Shown: positions 18,089-28,300 of the stretch, one piece after another
Numbering within the stretch: position 1 is the stretch's first letter
How the letters are laid out: every line of letters starts with the position of its first letter
Translations under genes and position numbers: made by a program
The notes under the pieces: generated by a model
Told to the model about the DNA's origin: nothing
Database searches by the model: none
Seen by the model: only the letters and a program-made list of their open reading frames with translations
Source of the DNA: Pseudomonas psychrophila
GTDB taxonomy: Bacteria; Pseudomonadota; Gammaproteobacteria; Pseudomonadales; Pseudomonadaceae
Length of the DNA: 64,000 nucleotides
Direction of reading: 5' to 3'
Assembly (NCBI RefSeq): GCF_001043005.1
Contig: NZ_JYKZ01000004.1
Coordinates: 1 to 64,000, forward strand

Positions 18089-21000
18089 TTAATGAGACTC
18101 ATCGGCTTGAGCATAACGATCCAGTTCGTCGGCCAATTGCTCCATGCTGTGGTGCAGCGCATCGACAGCAGCGGCAAGATCGTGTGGCTCTCCCGTCTTG
18201 CAAACCTCTTCCAATTGCTCGCAACACTCAATCAGTTTCGTGGCTTGAATGAGCCGGCCACCTCCTTTGATGCCATGTGCCAGAGCAGCCAGGCCCTCAT
18301 AGTCATCCGTTACAAACAGCTCGATCAGGGCACCGAGGTCCTGGCGATTACTGATGGCCAGTTCAGAGAGCAACTTGTGAATCACCCCATCGTCACCCTG
18401 GCTCAGCTGTTTAAGATAAGTCAGATCAATCTCACCATCAGCCCCATCGACATAATTGTCTGACTCTCCCTGCGGTACACCTGCTGCCAGGCAGGCACTC
18501 AAATCCTTCAGGCTGATGGGTTTGAACAAACATTGATCCATCCCTGCTTCCCGGCAACGCTCAGCCTCTTCCGGTTGGGCGTTAGCCGTAAAACCAAAAA
18601 TCTGACAGGGCGTGCGCCCCGACACGGCCTCCTCATACCGAACCGTCCGGGCCAGCTCATAGCCATCCATGACCGGCATGGAGCAATCTGTGATGACCAC
18701 GTCAAAGTACCCCATTCGCCACGCCTTCAGTCCCAGCGACCCATTCTCGGCGTCGGTCACGCGGTGGCCCAGATAACTGAGTTGCTGGGCCAGCAGCATC
18801 CGGTTCGCCGGATAATCATCCACCACCAGCACATTCAACGAGCGTGTATTCCCGACTTCTTGCTGTTCGTCGTCGACAGCGATTTCTGCAGGTTCGAGTA
18901 ATGGCACCGCCATCGTGATCTCAACCTGAGTACCGGTCCCGTCAACACTACTGAGGCGCAACTGCCCCCCCATCATCTCGCAGAGTTCACGGCTGATAAC
19001 CAGGCCCAAACCTGAACCCGAACGCGCAGACTGGGTGTTGTTGCTGGCCTGAACAAAAGGGCTGAACAGTCGACGCTGGTCTTCGTCAGAAATGCCCACC
19101 CCCGTGTCCTCCACGCGCAAACAGACCGATGCATATTGCCCATCGTGATCGGGATGCAGGTTTAGCTTCAGGCGGACTGAGCCCTTGTTCGTGAACTTGA
19201 TGGCATTGCTCAACACATTGGAGACGATTTGCTTGAAACGCATCGGATCGATCAACACATCAGTGTCCGACGCCACGCTCAACTCACACTCCAGGCTCAA
19301 GTGTTTCTGCCGCGCAAGACCATCGAACATCCGCGCCACAGCCTCAACCAGCGACTTGAGATTGCAACGCTTGGGACTCAAAGACAAATGACCGGATTCA
19401 ATACGCGCGATATCCAGAATATCGCCAATCAAATCGAGCAGTTCGCGGGCTGAGACCGAAGCCACTTCAATTGCAAAACGATCCGTGATCCCCTGATCGG
19501 CTTTTTTCATGGCCAATTCAAGCATGCCGATGACAGCATTCATGGGGGTACGGATTTCGTGACTCATGGTGGCCAGGAATGTGGTCTTCGCCCGATTAGC
19601 CTCATCGGCACTTTGTTTGGCGACATTCAACTCGTTCATTAGCTGTTGGCGCTTGGTGATAACTCGCTGCAAATAGGTAATCCAGGCAATCGCCACCAGC
19701 AGCAAGGCCGCCGCAATGACGAATCCTTGAATAATTGCAGCACGATTTCGCAGCCAGTAACTCTCAACTACCGGTGTATCAGTGCGCCATCGGCTGGTCA
19801 GTTCACTCATTTCTCCAGGGGTAATACTCAACAACGCCTTACCCAGAATGGAGCTCAACTGCGGATCATTGCTGGCGGTGGCAAAACCGATCTGCTCGGG
19901 TTGCGTGCCCACTGTGCTGGTGATTTGCAGCTGTTGATTGAAGCGCCTCGAGACCAGATAACGGGCACTGACCAACGCACAGACCGCGGCTTCAGCCCGC
20001 CCCTGCGCCACCATGTTCAGGGCCGCAGGAGGGTTGTCAGCCTCCACCACCTGGATACCCGGATAGTTGCGTTCAATAAACTCGCGCAGTACGTTACCTC
20101 GCACCAATGCCACCCGCCGGCCCGACATTTCATCCAGGGTTTGCGGCACGTCAGAACCAATTCGGGTGATCAGCACAAAGGGGGTTGTGAGGTAAGGTCT
20201 GGTAAAGCGCAGTTGATTTTCTCGGGCGGTACCGCTCGTGATCCCTCCCAGGATCTGCGCCTTGCCCGAACTGACCAGCTCAATCCCCTCGGCCACCGTG
20301 CTCTCGCGAACCGCTTCGAACTCAAGCCCTGTGCGCGCACTGACATTGGTTAACAGATCAGCTATCAAACCTTTGAACGTGCCTTGCTCATCAAAGAATG
20401 ACAACGGCACAAACTGATCATTGATCGCCACTTTTATTCTGGGGTGCATCGCCATCCAGCGTTGCTCGCCGGGACTGGGATTAAAGCGCCAGGGATTAGA
20501 GATTTGCGGCCCGTCGGAGCTCCAGCGCCGCAGGATTGTCATGCGCTCACTGGGCGGGATCACCGCCAGCGCCGCATTCACAACGCGCAGTAATCCAGGG
20601 TTATCGCGGCGTACTGCAAAAGAGAACGGGTTGTCTTCCAGCCGGGAGAAATCGGCCAGTTGCACGTTGTTCAGGTAGTTCTTGTGAATCAGGTAATTAG
20701 CACTAATAAAATCCCCGAGGTAGACGTCGGCCTGACCAAACGCCACGGCGCCGATCGCAGTCAGGGTTGAGGGATACAACTGCAAGGTTGCCTTGGGGTA
20801 AAAATCCTTGACCTTTTGAGGCGGTAAATAGTGATCCAGCATGGCCACCCGCAACCCAGCCAGATCCACCGGCGGGCGCTCGCGATTACTGATGCGCGTC
20901 ACCAGCGCAGGCGAATCGTCTGCGTAGGCACGGCTTAGCACCAGCGCGGGATCTTGCGCCTCAAAACCATTGGAACTGCTCAACAAGTCCAGCTCGCCAC

Positions 21001-21346
21001 GCTTGAGTGCGTCTATTGCCAGCGGTCTTGAGGGATAGCGTTTGACTTCAATCTCGACGTGAAGCAACTGCGACAACAACCCCGCATAATCGGCAGTCAA
21101 ACCTTCAAAATCCTGGCCATTGACGGCCAGATCAAAAGGACCGTAGTCGGGAGCCGAGATACCAAGACGCAAGGGACCGTTTTGCCTGAGCCATTGCACG
21201 TCGGATGGCTCAAGTACCGCGCTGTACGCTTCAACACTCGAACGTCCCAGCAGGCGCAAGGTCTGCACCGATGTTTCAGCGGATGCATTGTGTTGACCGA
21301 GGACAAGCAGCAGCCCGACAAGTCCCAGACATACAAGGCTTTTCAA
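18089..21346 (-). CDS. Hybrid sensor histidine kinase, BvgS/EvgS type
   Basis: A 1085-residue unorthodox kinase. Order: signal peptide (about 1-24), two periplasmic SBP_bac_3 (Venus-flytrap) domains (about 55-280 and 300-525), a membrane segment (about 535-556), HisKA with the phosphorylated His in MSHEIRTPMNAVIG (about 593), an ATPase domain with GSGLGLVI, a receiver with LVVDDYPANR and the Asp in VVITDCSMPVMDG (about 885), and an Hpt domain with His in LAHGIKGGGRL (about 1022). No PAS domain is obvious between membrane and HisKA, unlike BvgS. The start codon is TTG, directly after the stop of the response regulator gene with no SD, implying translational coupling. It presumably senses a small amino-acid-like ligand and phosphorylates the upstream regulator. 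Confidence 0.92.
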   Translation of the reverse strand: MKSLVCLGLVGLLLVLGQHNASAETSVQTLRLLGRSSVEAYSAVLEPSDVQWLRQNGPLRLGISAPDYGPFDLAVNGQDFEGLTADYAGLLSQLLHVEIEVKRYPSRPLAIDALKRGELDLLSSSNGFEAQDPALVLSRAYADDSPALVTRISNRERPPVDLAGLRVAMLDHYLPPQKVKDFYPKATLQLYPSTLTAIGAVAFGQADVYLGDFISANYLIHKNYLNNVQLADFSRLEDNPFSFAVRRDNPGLLRVVNAALAVIPPSERMTILRRWSSDGPQISNPWRFNPSPGEQRWMAMHPRIKVAINDQFVPLSFFDEQGTFKGLIADLLTNVSARTGLEFEAVRESTVAEGIELVSSGKAQILGGITSGTARENQLRFTRPYLTTPFVLITRIGSDVPQTLDEMSGRRVALVRGNVLREFIERNYPGIQVVEADNPPAALNMVAQGRAEAAVCALVSARYLVSRRFNQQLQITSTVGTQPEQIGFATASNDPQLSSILGKALLSITPGEMSELTSRWRTDTPVVESYWLRNRAAIIQGFVIAAALLLVAIAWITYLQRVITKRQQLMNELNVAKQSADEANRAKTTFLATMSHEIRTPMNAVIGMLELAMKKADQGITDRFAIEVASVSARELLDLIGDILDIARIESGHLSLSPKRCNLKSLVEAVARMFDGLARQKHLSLECELSVASDTDVLIDPMRFKQIVSNVLSNAIKFTNKGSVRLKLNLHPDHDGQYASVCLRVEDTGVGISDEDQRRLFSPFVQASNNTQSARSGSGLGLVISRELCEMMGGQLRLSSVDGTGTQVEITMAVPLLEPAEIAVDDEQQEVGNTRSLNVLVVDDYPANRMLLAQQLSYLGHRVTDAENGSLGLKAWRMGYFDVVITDCSMPVMDGYELARTVRYEEAVSGRTPCQIFGFTANAQPEEAERCREAGMDQCLFKPISLKDLSACLAAGVPQGESDNYVDGADGEIDLTYLKQLSQGDDGVIHKLLSELAISNRQDLGALIELFVTDDYEGLAALAHGIKGGGRLIQATKLIECCEQLEEVCKTGEPHDLAAAVDALHHSMEQLADELDRYAQADESH

Positions 21347-21970
21347 TTAAATCAAATCATTGCGCTTGGCAAAATCTGCCAAATAAACGACTGACTTTAT
21401 ATTCAATTTTTCTATCAACCTCGCCTTGTAAGTACTGATGGTCTTACTGCTCAGGATCATGTCTTCAGCAATCTTCTTGTTACTCAAGCCACGGGCGAGC
21501 TGTTGCAATATGTAAAGTTCTCGAGCCGACAAATGCTGAATCAACTCTACATCGCTCATGTTTGCATCGCTGCTGCGTACCGAACTGGCCGCCAGATACG
21601 GAAAAAAGGTGTAACCATCCATGATTATTTTGACGGCCCTCAACAACTCCGTGAGGTCCTGGCTTTTAGTGATGAACCCTGCCGCACCGGCTTTCATGCA
21701 CCGCTGGGAATAAAACAGCGGCGACTGGGACGTGAGCACCAGAATACGAGTGTCCAGCCCTGAAGCCCTGATTCGATTGATCACCTCCAGGCCATCAAGT
21801 CCTGGCATGGTGATATCCAGGACAATCAGGTCCACCTGATGCATACGCGCCAGTTGAACCGTGTCGGTTCCATTGGCCGCCTCAGCCACGACGTCATAAC
21901 CCTGGCTTTCCATCAGTACTTTCATCGCTGACCGAATAAGTGAGTGATCATCCGCAATCAACACTTTCAT
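21347..21970 (-). CDS. LuxR/NarL-type response regulator (BvgA/EvgA-like)
   Basis: A 207-residue regulator with an N-terminal receiver (KVLIADDHSLIR, phosphoacceptor Asp in LIVLDITMPGLDG, Lys in FITKSQD) and a C-terminal LuxR helix-turn-helix (LSARELYILQQLARGLSNKKIAEDMILSSKTISTYKARLIEKL). The start at 21970 has GGAGG nine bases upstream; the longer frame from 22024 lacks one. It is the first gene of a three-gene operon with the BvgS-like kinase and a degenerate receiver. Target genes are not evident in the window. Confidence 0.9.
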   Translation of the reverse strand: MKVLIADDHSLIRSAMKVLMESQGYDVVAEAANGTDTVQLARMHQVDLIVLDITMPGLDGLEVINRIRASGLDTRILVLTSQSPLFYSQRCMKAGAAGFITKSQDLTELLRAVKIIMDGYTFFPYLAASSVRSSDANMSDVELIQHLSARELYILQQLARGLSNKKIAEDMILSSKTISTYKARLIEKLNIKSVVYLADFAKRNDLI

Positions 21971-22247
21971 ACATGTAATCCTCCGCCAGTAAGCCGAGCA
22001 TCCGCGTATATCAGGCACAAACATATCGTTTTGAATAGGTACAACAGGCGAAAGCCTGAAAAAAACGACCTAATGAATGATAGTGAAAGTATAGGACAGT
22101 TCTTACAGGCAACATCCCCAAAGTCCACAATATCTATGCGCAACATACCGAACCCCGTTCAAAATCGAGCCGGGGATGATCGTCAATCGAATTCGATCTA
22201 CAAGAAGGGAAAACACCATCTGAGTTGTAGGTTTTTTCCCAAGATAC

Positions 22248-22278
22248 GGATCCAAAAGCTGAATAAGCTTTTGGATCC
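22248..22278 (-). terminator. Perfect 13-bp hairpin after mgtA
   Basis: GGATCCAAAAGCT (22248-22260) is followed by a 5-base loop and its exact complement (22266-22278). It lies 23 bases downstream of the mgtA stop and probably ends or protects that transcript. There is no T-tract on either strand. The rest of the 22025-22300 gap shows no gene. Confidence 0.6.
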
Positions 22279-22300
22279 TGTTACATGACGAAGTTAATAC

Positions 22301-25063
22301 TTATTGCCATCCAAACTTGCGGATGTAAAACCCTTTTACTGCCTGGGTCAGCGCCATGTATGCCAGCAAAATCATGGGCAGGAACACAAAGTACAACCCC
22401 GGCAATGCCTCCAACTTGAAGTAGCCAGCCAACGGTCCCATAGGCAAGAAGATACCAACGGCCATGATGACCCCCGTCATCACCATCAACGGCATCGCTG
22501 CGCGGCTTTGAAGGAACGGGATTTTAGGCGTGCGAATCATGTGCACGATCAGGGTTTGGGTCAGCAGCCCGACCACGAACCAGCCCGACTGGAAAAGGGT
22601 CTGGTGCTCAGGTGTGTTGGCTTTGAACACGTACCACATCAGGGCAAACGTCAGGATGTCGAAGACAGAGCTTATCGGCCCGAAAAACAACATGAAACGC
22701 CCTACATCGGCAGGTTGCCAGCGCTGAGGTTTTTTCAGCATTTCCTCATCGACGTTATCGAAAGGGATGGCAATTTGTGACACATCGTAAAGCAGGTTCT
22801 GTACCAGCAAGTGCATCGGCAACATCGGCAAGAACGGAATAAACGCACTGGCGACCAACACCGAAAACACATTGCCGAAGTTCGAGCTGGCAGTCATTTT
22901 TATGTACTTGAGCATGTTGGCAAAGGTGCGGCGCCCCTCCAGCACGCCCTCCTCCAGCACCATCAGGCTTTTTTCCAACAGGATGATGTCAGCAGCCTCC
23001 TTGGCGATGTCTACCGCACTGTCCACCGAGATACCGATATCTGCCGTGCGCAACGCTGGGGCATCGTTGATCCCGTCGCCCATGAAGCCGACCACGTGAC
23101 CATTGGCCTTGAGCAAACGCACGATACGTTCCTTGTGCGTAGGCGTGAGTCTGGCAAATACGTTGGTGGTTTCTACTGCCACCGCCAATTCGGCATCGCT
23201 CATGCGCTCAATGTCGTTGCCCATCAGCAGGCCTTGCTGCTCAAGACCCACCTCACGGCAGATTTTGGCCGTGACCAGTTCGTTATCACCGGTCAGAACC
23301 TTTACCGCAACGCCATGCTCGGCCAACGCTTTAAGCGCCGGCGCGGTGCTTTCCTTGGGAGGATCCAGGAATGCCACATAGCCAATGAGCGTCAGTGCCT
23401 GTTCGTCTGCCAGGCTATACGTGTCGCGCCCTGCGCTCATTGGCCGCGCCGCCACTGCCACGACCCGCAGCCCTTCCTCATTGAATTCGGCGGTGACCTG
23501 ACGAATACGCGCCAGCAGTTCGTCACTCAGGGCTTCCTCCTGATCGCCATGGCGCACGGTGTTACACACTGCCAGCACTTCTTCGACGGCCCCCTTGCAG
23601 ATCAACAGATGAGGCTGATCCTGCTGGGCCACCACCACCGACATGCGACGACGGGTAAAGTCGAACGGGATTTCATCAACCTTGCGCAAAGCCGTCCCCA
23701 CGTTCAGCTCTCGATGAACCTCAACATGCTCAAGCACCGCAACGTCCAGCAGGTTCTTCAAGCCGGTCTGGTAGTAGCTATTGAGATAGGCCATTTCCAG
23801 CACATCGTCAGACTCTTGCCCCCATACATCAACGTGCCGGGCCAGGAAAATCCTGTCTTGGGTCAGGGTGCCGGTTTTGTCGGTACACAGCACATCCATC
23901 GCACCAAAGTTCTGAATCGCATCCAGGCGTTTGACGATGACTTTTTTACGCGACAGAAATACTGCGCCCTTGGCCAGGGTCGAGGTCACAATCATCGGCA
24001 GCATTTCCGGGGTCAACCCCACGGCCACCGACAACGCGAACAGCAAGGCTTCGGTCCAGTCCCCCTTGGTAAAACCATTGATGAACAGCACCAGTGGCGC
24101 CATCACAAACATGAAGCGGATCAGCAACCAACTGATGTTGTTGACCCCGGTCTGAAACGAAGTCGGACCACGGTCCGTGGCTCCGACACGCTGCGCCAGC
24201 GCGCCAAAGTAGGTGCTGTTACCGGTGGCCAGCACCACCGCCGTCGCCGCACCGGAAACCACGTTAGTGCCCATGAACACGATATTTTCCAGCTCCAGCG
24301 GGTTGCTGGTCTGGTTGTCAAACTGGCGGGAGAATTTCTCCACCGGCATGGACTCGCCCGTCATGGCGGCCTGGCTGACAAACAAGTCCTTGGCGCTGAG
24401 CACCCGGCAATCAGCCGGAATCATGTCCCCTGCCGACAACACAATCAGATCACCCGGCACCAGTTGCCTGATCGGTAACTCGATACGCTGCGCCCCCCGG
24501 ATTTGCCGAGCCGCGCCAGAGAATTTGCCAAACATAGGCGAGGTGTCGGCACCGAAGTCACGGCGCATCACGGTGGCGGTATTACTCACCATTTCCTTGA
24601 GCCCATCAGCCGCCTTGTTGGATTTTGCCTCCTGCCAAAAACGCAGCACTGTCGACAGCACCACCATGGTGCTGATCACCACAGCGGCCTGAACATCATC
24701 GGTGGCCAGAGACACCCCTGCGAGCAGGGTCAGCAGCAGGTTGAACGGGTTTTTGTAGCAATGCCATAAGTGCACCCAGCGACTGAGCGGCTGCTCGTGT
24801 TCAACTTCATTGAGGCCGTGTTGCTGACGCAGCGCATCAACCTCGGCATCACTCAGGCCGTCAGTGTGGGTACCCAGGTTGTCGATCAGTACCGCACTGT
24901 CACTGTTCGCGGCAGCTACCAGCGTCTGCGCCAGCGTGGGGGGAACTTCGCGACTGACCGTGGTGTTGGTCATGCTGTCGAGCAAGGCAAGGCGCCGAAA
25001 GTGCCGACCAAAGTGGCGGGTGCGCAGAAAGCCTGCGAAGAATTCCTTCAGGGAGAGTTTCAT
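22301..25063 (-). CDS. mgtA: Mg2+-importing P-type ATPase (P3B, MgtA/MgtB)
   Basis: A 920-residue inner-membrane pump. It has an N-terminal cation-ATPase domain, an actuator domain with MTGESMPVEK, the phosphorylation motif CTDKTGTLTQD (Asp near residue 395), a nucleotide-binding region with CKGAVEEV, the hinge MGDGINDAPALRTADIGISVDS and a C-terminal helix bundle. Length and motifs match MgtA/MgtB, which import Mg2+ when it is scarce. A good SD (AGGAG) precedes the ATG. The 273-base gap upstream could hold a Mg2+-responsive leader, but I could not recognise a PhoP box with confidence. Confidence 0.93.
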   Translation of the reverse strand: MKLSLKEFFAGFLRTRHFGRHFRRLALLDSMTNTTVSREVPPTLAQTLVAAANSDSAVLIDNLGTHTDGLSDAEVDALRQQHGLNEVEHEQPLSRWVHLWHCYKNPFNLLLTLLAGVSLATDDVQAAVVISTMVVLSTVLRFWQEAKSNKAADGLKEMVSNTATVMRRDFGADTSPMFGKFSGAARQIRGAQRIELPIRQLVPGDLIVLSAGDMIPADCRVLSAKDLFVSQAAMTGESMPVEKFSRQFDNQTSNPLELENIVFMGTNVVSGAATAVVLATGNSTYFGALAQRVGATDRGPTSFQTGVNNISWLLIRFMFVMAPLVLFINGFTKGDWTEALLFALSVAVGLTPEMLPMIVTSTLAKGAVFLSRKKVIVKRLDAIQNFGAMDVLCTDKTGTLTQDRIFLARHVDVWGQESDDVLEMAYLNSYYQTGLKNLLDVAVLEHVEVHRELNVGTALRKVDEIPFDFTRRRMSVVVAQQDQPHLLICKGAVEEVLAVCNTVRHGDQEEALSDELLARIRQVTAEFNEEGLRVVAVAARPMSAGRDTYSLADEQALTLIGYVAFLDPPKESTAPALKALAEHGVAVKVLTGDNELVTAKICREVGLEQQGLLMGNDIERMSDAELAVAVETTNVFARLTPTHKERIVRLLKANGHVVGFMGDGINDAPALRTADIGISVDSAVDIAKEAADIILLEKSLMVLEEGVLEGRRTFANMLKYIKMTASSNFGNVFSVLVASAFIPFLPMLPMHLLVQNLLYDVSQIAIPFDNVDEEMLKKPQRWQPADVGRFMLFFGPISSVFDILTFALMWYVFKANTPEHQTLFQSGWFVVGLLTQTLIVHMIRTPKIPFLQSRAAMPLMVMTGVIMAVGIFLPMGPLAGYFKLEALPGLYFVFLPMILLAYMALTQAVKGFYIRKFGWQ

Positions 25064-25336
25064 GGTGCTACTCCTGTATCGCCCGTGCTCACACCTGATC
25101 GTTGATTACGCAGGCGACCTTGATCTCGAACCGCACGGCAATGCGGGCCGATGCTGGCGCCAGAGCAAACACACATTTGAGAGTCCCGCAAAAGGCTTCA
25201 CGATTGAGGTCAGAACTGACCGAATCAAAACGCCGGCAACTTACGCTCGACGTTTTAAAGAGTAAACCGTCGGGAAACTTCTATCTTGTGTATCGGAAAG
25301 TTCTTCAGGAATGGTTCAGTCAACGCACTGACGCGA

Positions 25337-28300
25337 CTACAAATCCCCGGGCAGCTGCAACCTGCAAATCAACACGTCACCGCCGCGCGTGACCGAGACC
25401 AACAGTTTGTACAACCGATGCCGTTCATGCGCGGCGCGCACTATTTTGGCAACCTTGCTGTCCGGATGGGCGAACAACTCTTTAGCAAGCTCCGACTCAA
25501 CCCAGCTATCACCAAAGTGCAAACCTTTTTGGGTGTTATGCACTGCAATACTCTTCAGGGCACCGCCCGGCCCCCGATAAGCGCTGAGCCTGGTCGCCGC
25601 CACATACACTTCACCGTTGGGGCCTGTGAATACCAGACCGAGTAATCCTCGGCTCAACACGGTCTCACGGCCTAAAAATGTATACCCTTTGCGGTTCAAG
25701 ACAGTGCTCAGAAACGGGGTCATGGCCCCCGCTGCGGATAGCACTATGCTTTTGGGATTGCTCAGTATGGTTTTTACCTTCGTATGCATCTCGCTCTCCT
25801 CGGCAGTCAGAGGCATAAAGTGCAGGTAATTACCCGACACAAGCGCAGCATTGATGTTGAAACTATTGCCGCCCAACACCGACAGCGGAATCAACCCCTG
25901 TAGCTCATCGTAAATCGGCAACCCATCCGGGATCGGCAGCCCGTTGATTTTCGCTTCGAAGATCCGTATCAGCGTTTCAACCGGCAACCCGTGGCGGTAG
26001 ACATACTGCCTGGTCAATGTATCCAGCTCTACCAAACCGCGAGCCAAGAGAAGTTCAGGCACCGTATATTTGAGGATCTGATGCCCATAATTCGAAATAT
26101 AACTCGAGACCTGCTGATCAGTAGCCGGTAGCGGCATTAACTGGCGTACCAAGGCGTCGAGCCTTGCCGAGAGATCCTTTTGCAGCACCTGGGCCGATAA
26201 CAAACGCCATTCACCCATAAATTGAAAGGGGCCAGCCGGTTCCACCATCAATCCATCCTGCGTGCTGCCATCGGTTTTGATGATAGTGAAGCGATTTAGC
26301 GTCTGGTTGAACCGGGTCTCGTAAAAGTGCCCGCCAATCGAAATATAGTCCCTCTCTACGGGGTGTTGGATGTGATAAATACCTTCAGGCGACAGTCTTC
26401 CGCAGACCTCGAGCGCCCCTTGTTCAAGAGCATTGGGTCGATACAGCGAGTTAAAACCGTCACCATCCGTGCCTGCCGCTACCAACAGATCGTTCTCTCC
26501 AATCACCACTCGATGCATCAACTCACTACCGCTGATCATGGCTGGGGTAACGGCAGGCTGTACCACATAGTCTTCCAGCCCCAAAGTGACTGGCACGCAA
26601 GCGGACAGGCAACGTGAAGAACCTGCCATGGGTTCGGCGGTAACGGCGCGAAACTTGTTAGCCCACTCGGGCTTGATGCCATCTCTTTGCACGTTCTTGG
26701 CAAACAGCTTATCGAGACCTGAGTTGACCGGAAAGTCGTAGTCCGCCAGTAATCCTTGCGCTATCTCCAGCGACATACCGCAATTGATCAGTATGGTCTC
26801 GGCCGTTTTCCCGCCGCCTGGTAGTCCGTAACCCGCAGCATAGAACCACTCACCGGCCTCGCTTCTGCGAACAGGCAGCCCCAGACGTTGCGTGAAAGGG
26901 TCTTGCAGATGCAATGCCTGGGCATTTTTGGGACGTGCGACACGATAGCTTTGGCCTTTTTGCACAATAAATTGCACGCCATCCTTGCGATAACTGCCCA
27001 GGTCGTACTTTCCAGTTAGCGCGCAACCCTCATGCGCAGTGAACGGGACCTCATAACCGCTGAAGTCCGGTGCCAGCATTGGTTTAGGTTCAGGATTGAT
27101 AACCCGGGCCCCCCTGCCTTCATGACTCAGGGCTTGTCGAGCCTTCAAGGGCTGCATCAACCACTTGGTTTGCTCGTGATCCTGAGGCGCCACTCTTTCC
27201 CAGGGACTTGCTTTAACGCCGTCCTCACCAAACGAAGCGACGGTAACAAGCATGTCGGTCATGCACATTCCGATTTGCAATACCTGCTGCGCCACTTCAT
27301 AAGCAGAGTGGGCAGTGTGCAGTGCCTTAAATGCCTGAACGATGTAATAAATATCAGCCGCCATGTTCAAACCCGGGACAAATGCCAACCAGGTGAAGAG
27401 CTTGGCAATCCTTTGCTGATGGTTGCGTTCGTTGCGCAGGCGTTCGCGCTTGGCGTTTGACTGAGACATCAAGCGCAGCACCTGGATAATGCGATCAGAG
27501 CGAGCGGTGCTCAGGCCTCTGCCCATATCGATTTCGCCTGCAAACGTTGCGCCGATCCAATCCTGCGGTGCATAGCCCGCGCCGTCCGCCAGATGTTCTT
27601 GTATATGCGCTGCTTGCTCTTCAGGCTCCGTGCGTTGCGCAAGATAGACCAACCACTGCGGCTTGCTTCCCATCTCTGCCAATGCCGCGTTGGCCAACTC
27701 CAGACTGGGGTACATGACCAGGCTATTGCCGCCCGGGATACCGGGCAGATAGATCAGGGTCATATCCGAAAGCGTGTCACGAATGACCCGTACACCCGCG
27801 ACCGAGGTCAAGCCATAACGTTCGACGACACTGCTGTAGGAGACATTTCCAACGGCGATATCCATGCCGCCCACCTTCAGGTCAGCCGCCTTGCGCGCCC
27901 CTATAGCGCGGCTGAACAAGGTTAGGGCCGATGGGTCCATTGCTTGCTGGCGGGCCATCCAGAGCTCCAGCTCCAGCGTTTGGCGAAATGGCCGAACCAT
28001 AAGTTGAATCCGCAAATCGCTGCCGGGGGCCTCGCTGACCTGGTTTTCCTCCAGGCAGGGCTTGCCGTAAAACACCTGGTTGATCTGCTGTTCGTACGCC
28101 CCGCTGATATCCAGGGCCGACATTACCCTCGTCAAGTACCCAACACTCAGGCGAGTCTTCCACTCAGGTTTCAAAACCTGCAGATGTTTGAGGCGCAGCG
28201 CTATTGATGGGTCATCCGGGTCCATATTTTCCAGGGCAAATTGCACCAGGTTATAGGTGCGCACTCCTTGAGGAACTTGTGCCAGTTCAATCTGCGGCAC

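Noticed and set aside
22811..24478. 555-codon plus-strand frame opposite mgtA
   Set aside because: Fully antisense to a complete P-type ATPase with all motifs; His/Arg/Gln-rich composition is typical of a GC-rich shadow frame.
25064..25336. PhoP box before mgtA
   Set aside because: Only one half-site-like GGTTTA is visible, with a poor second half at the right spacing.
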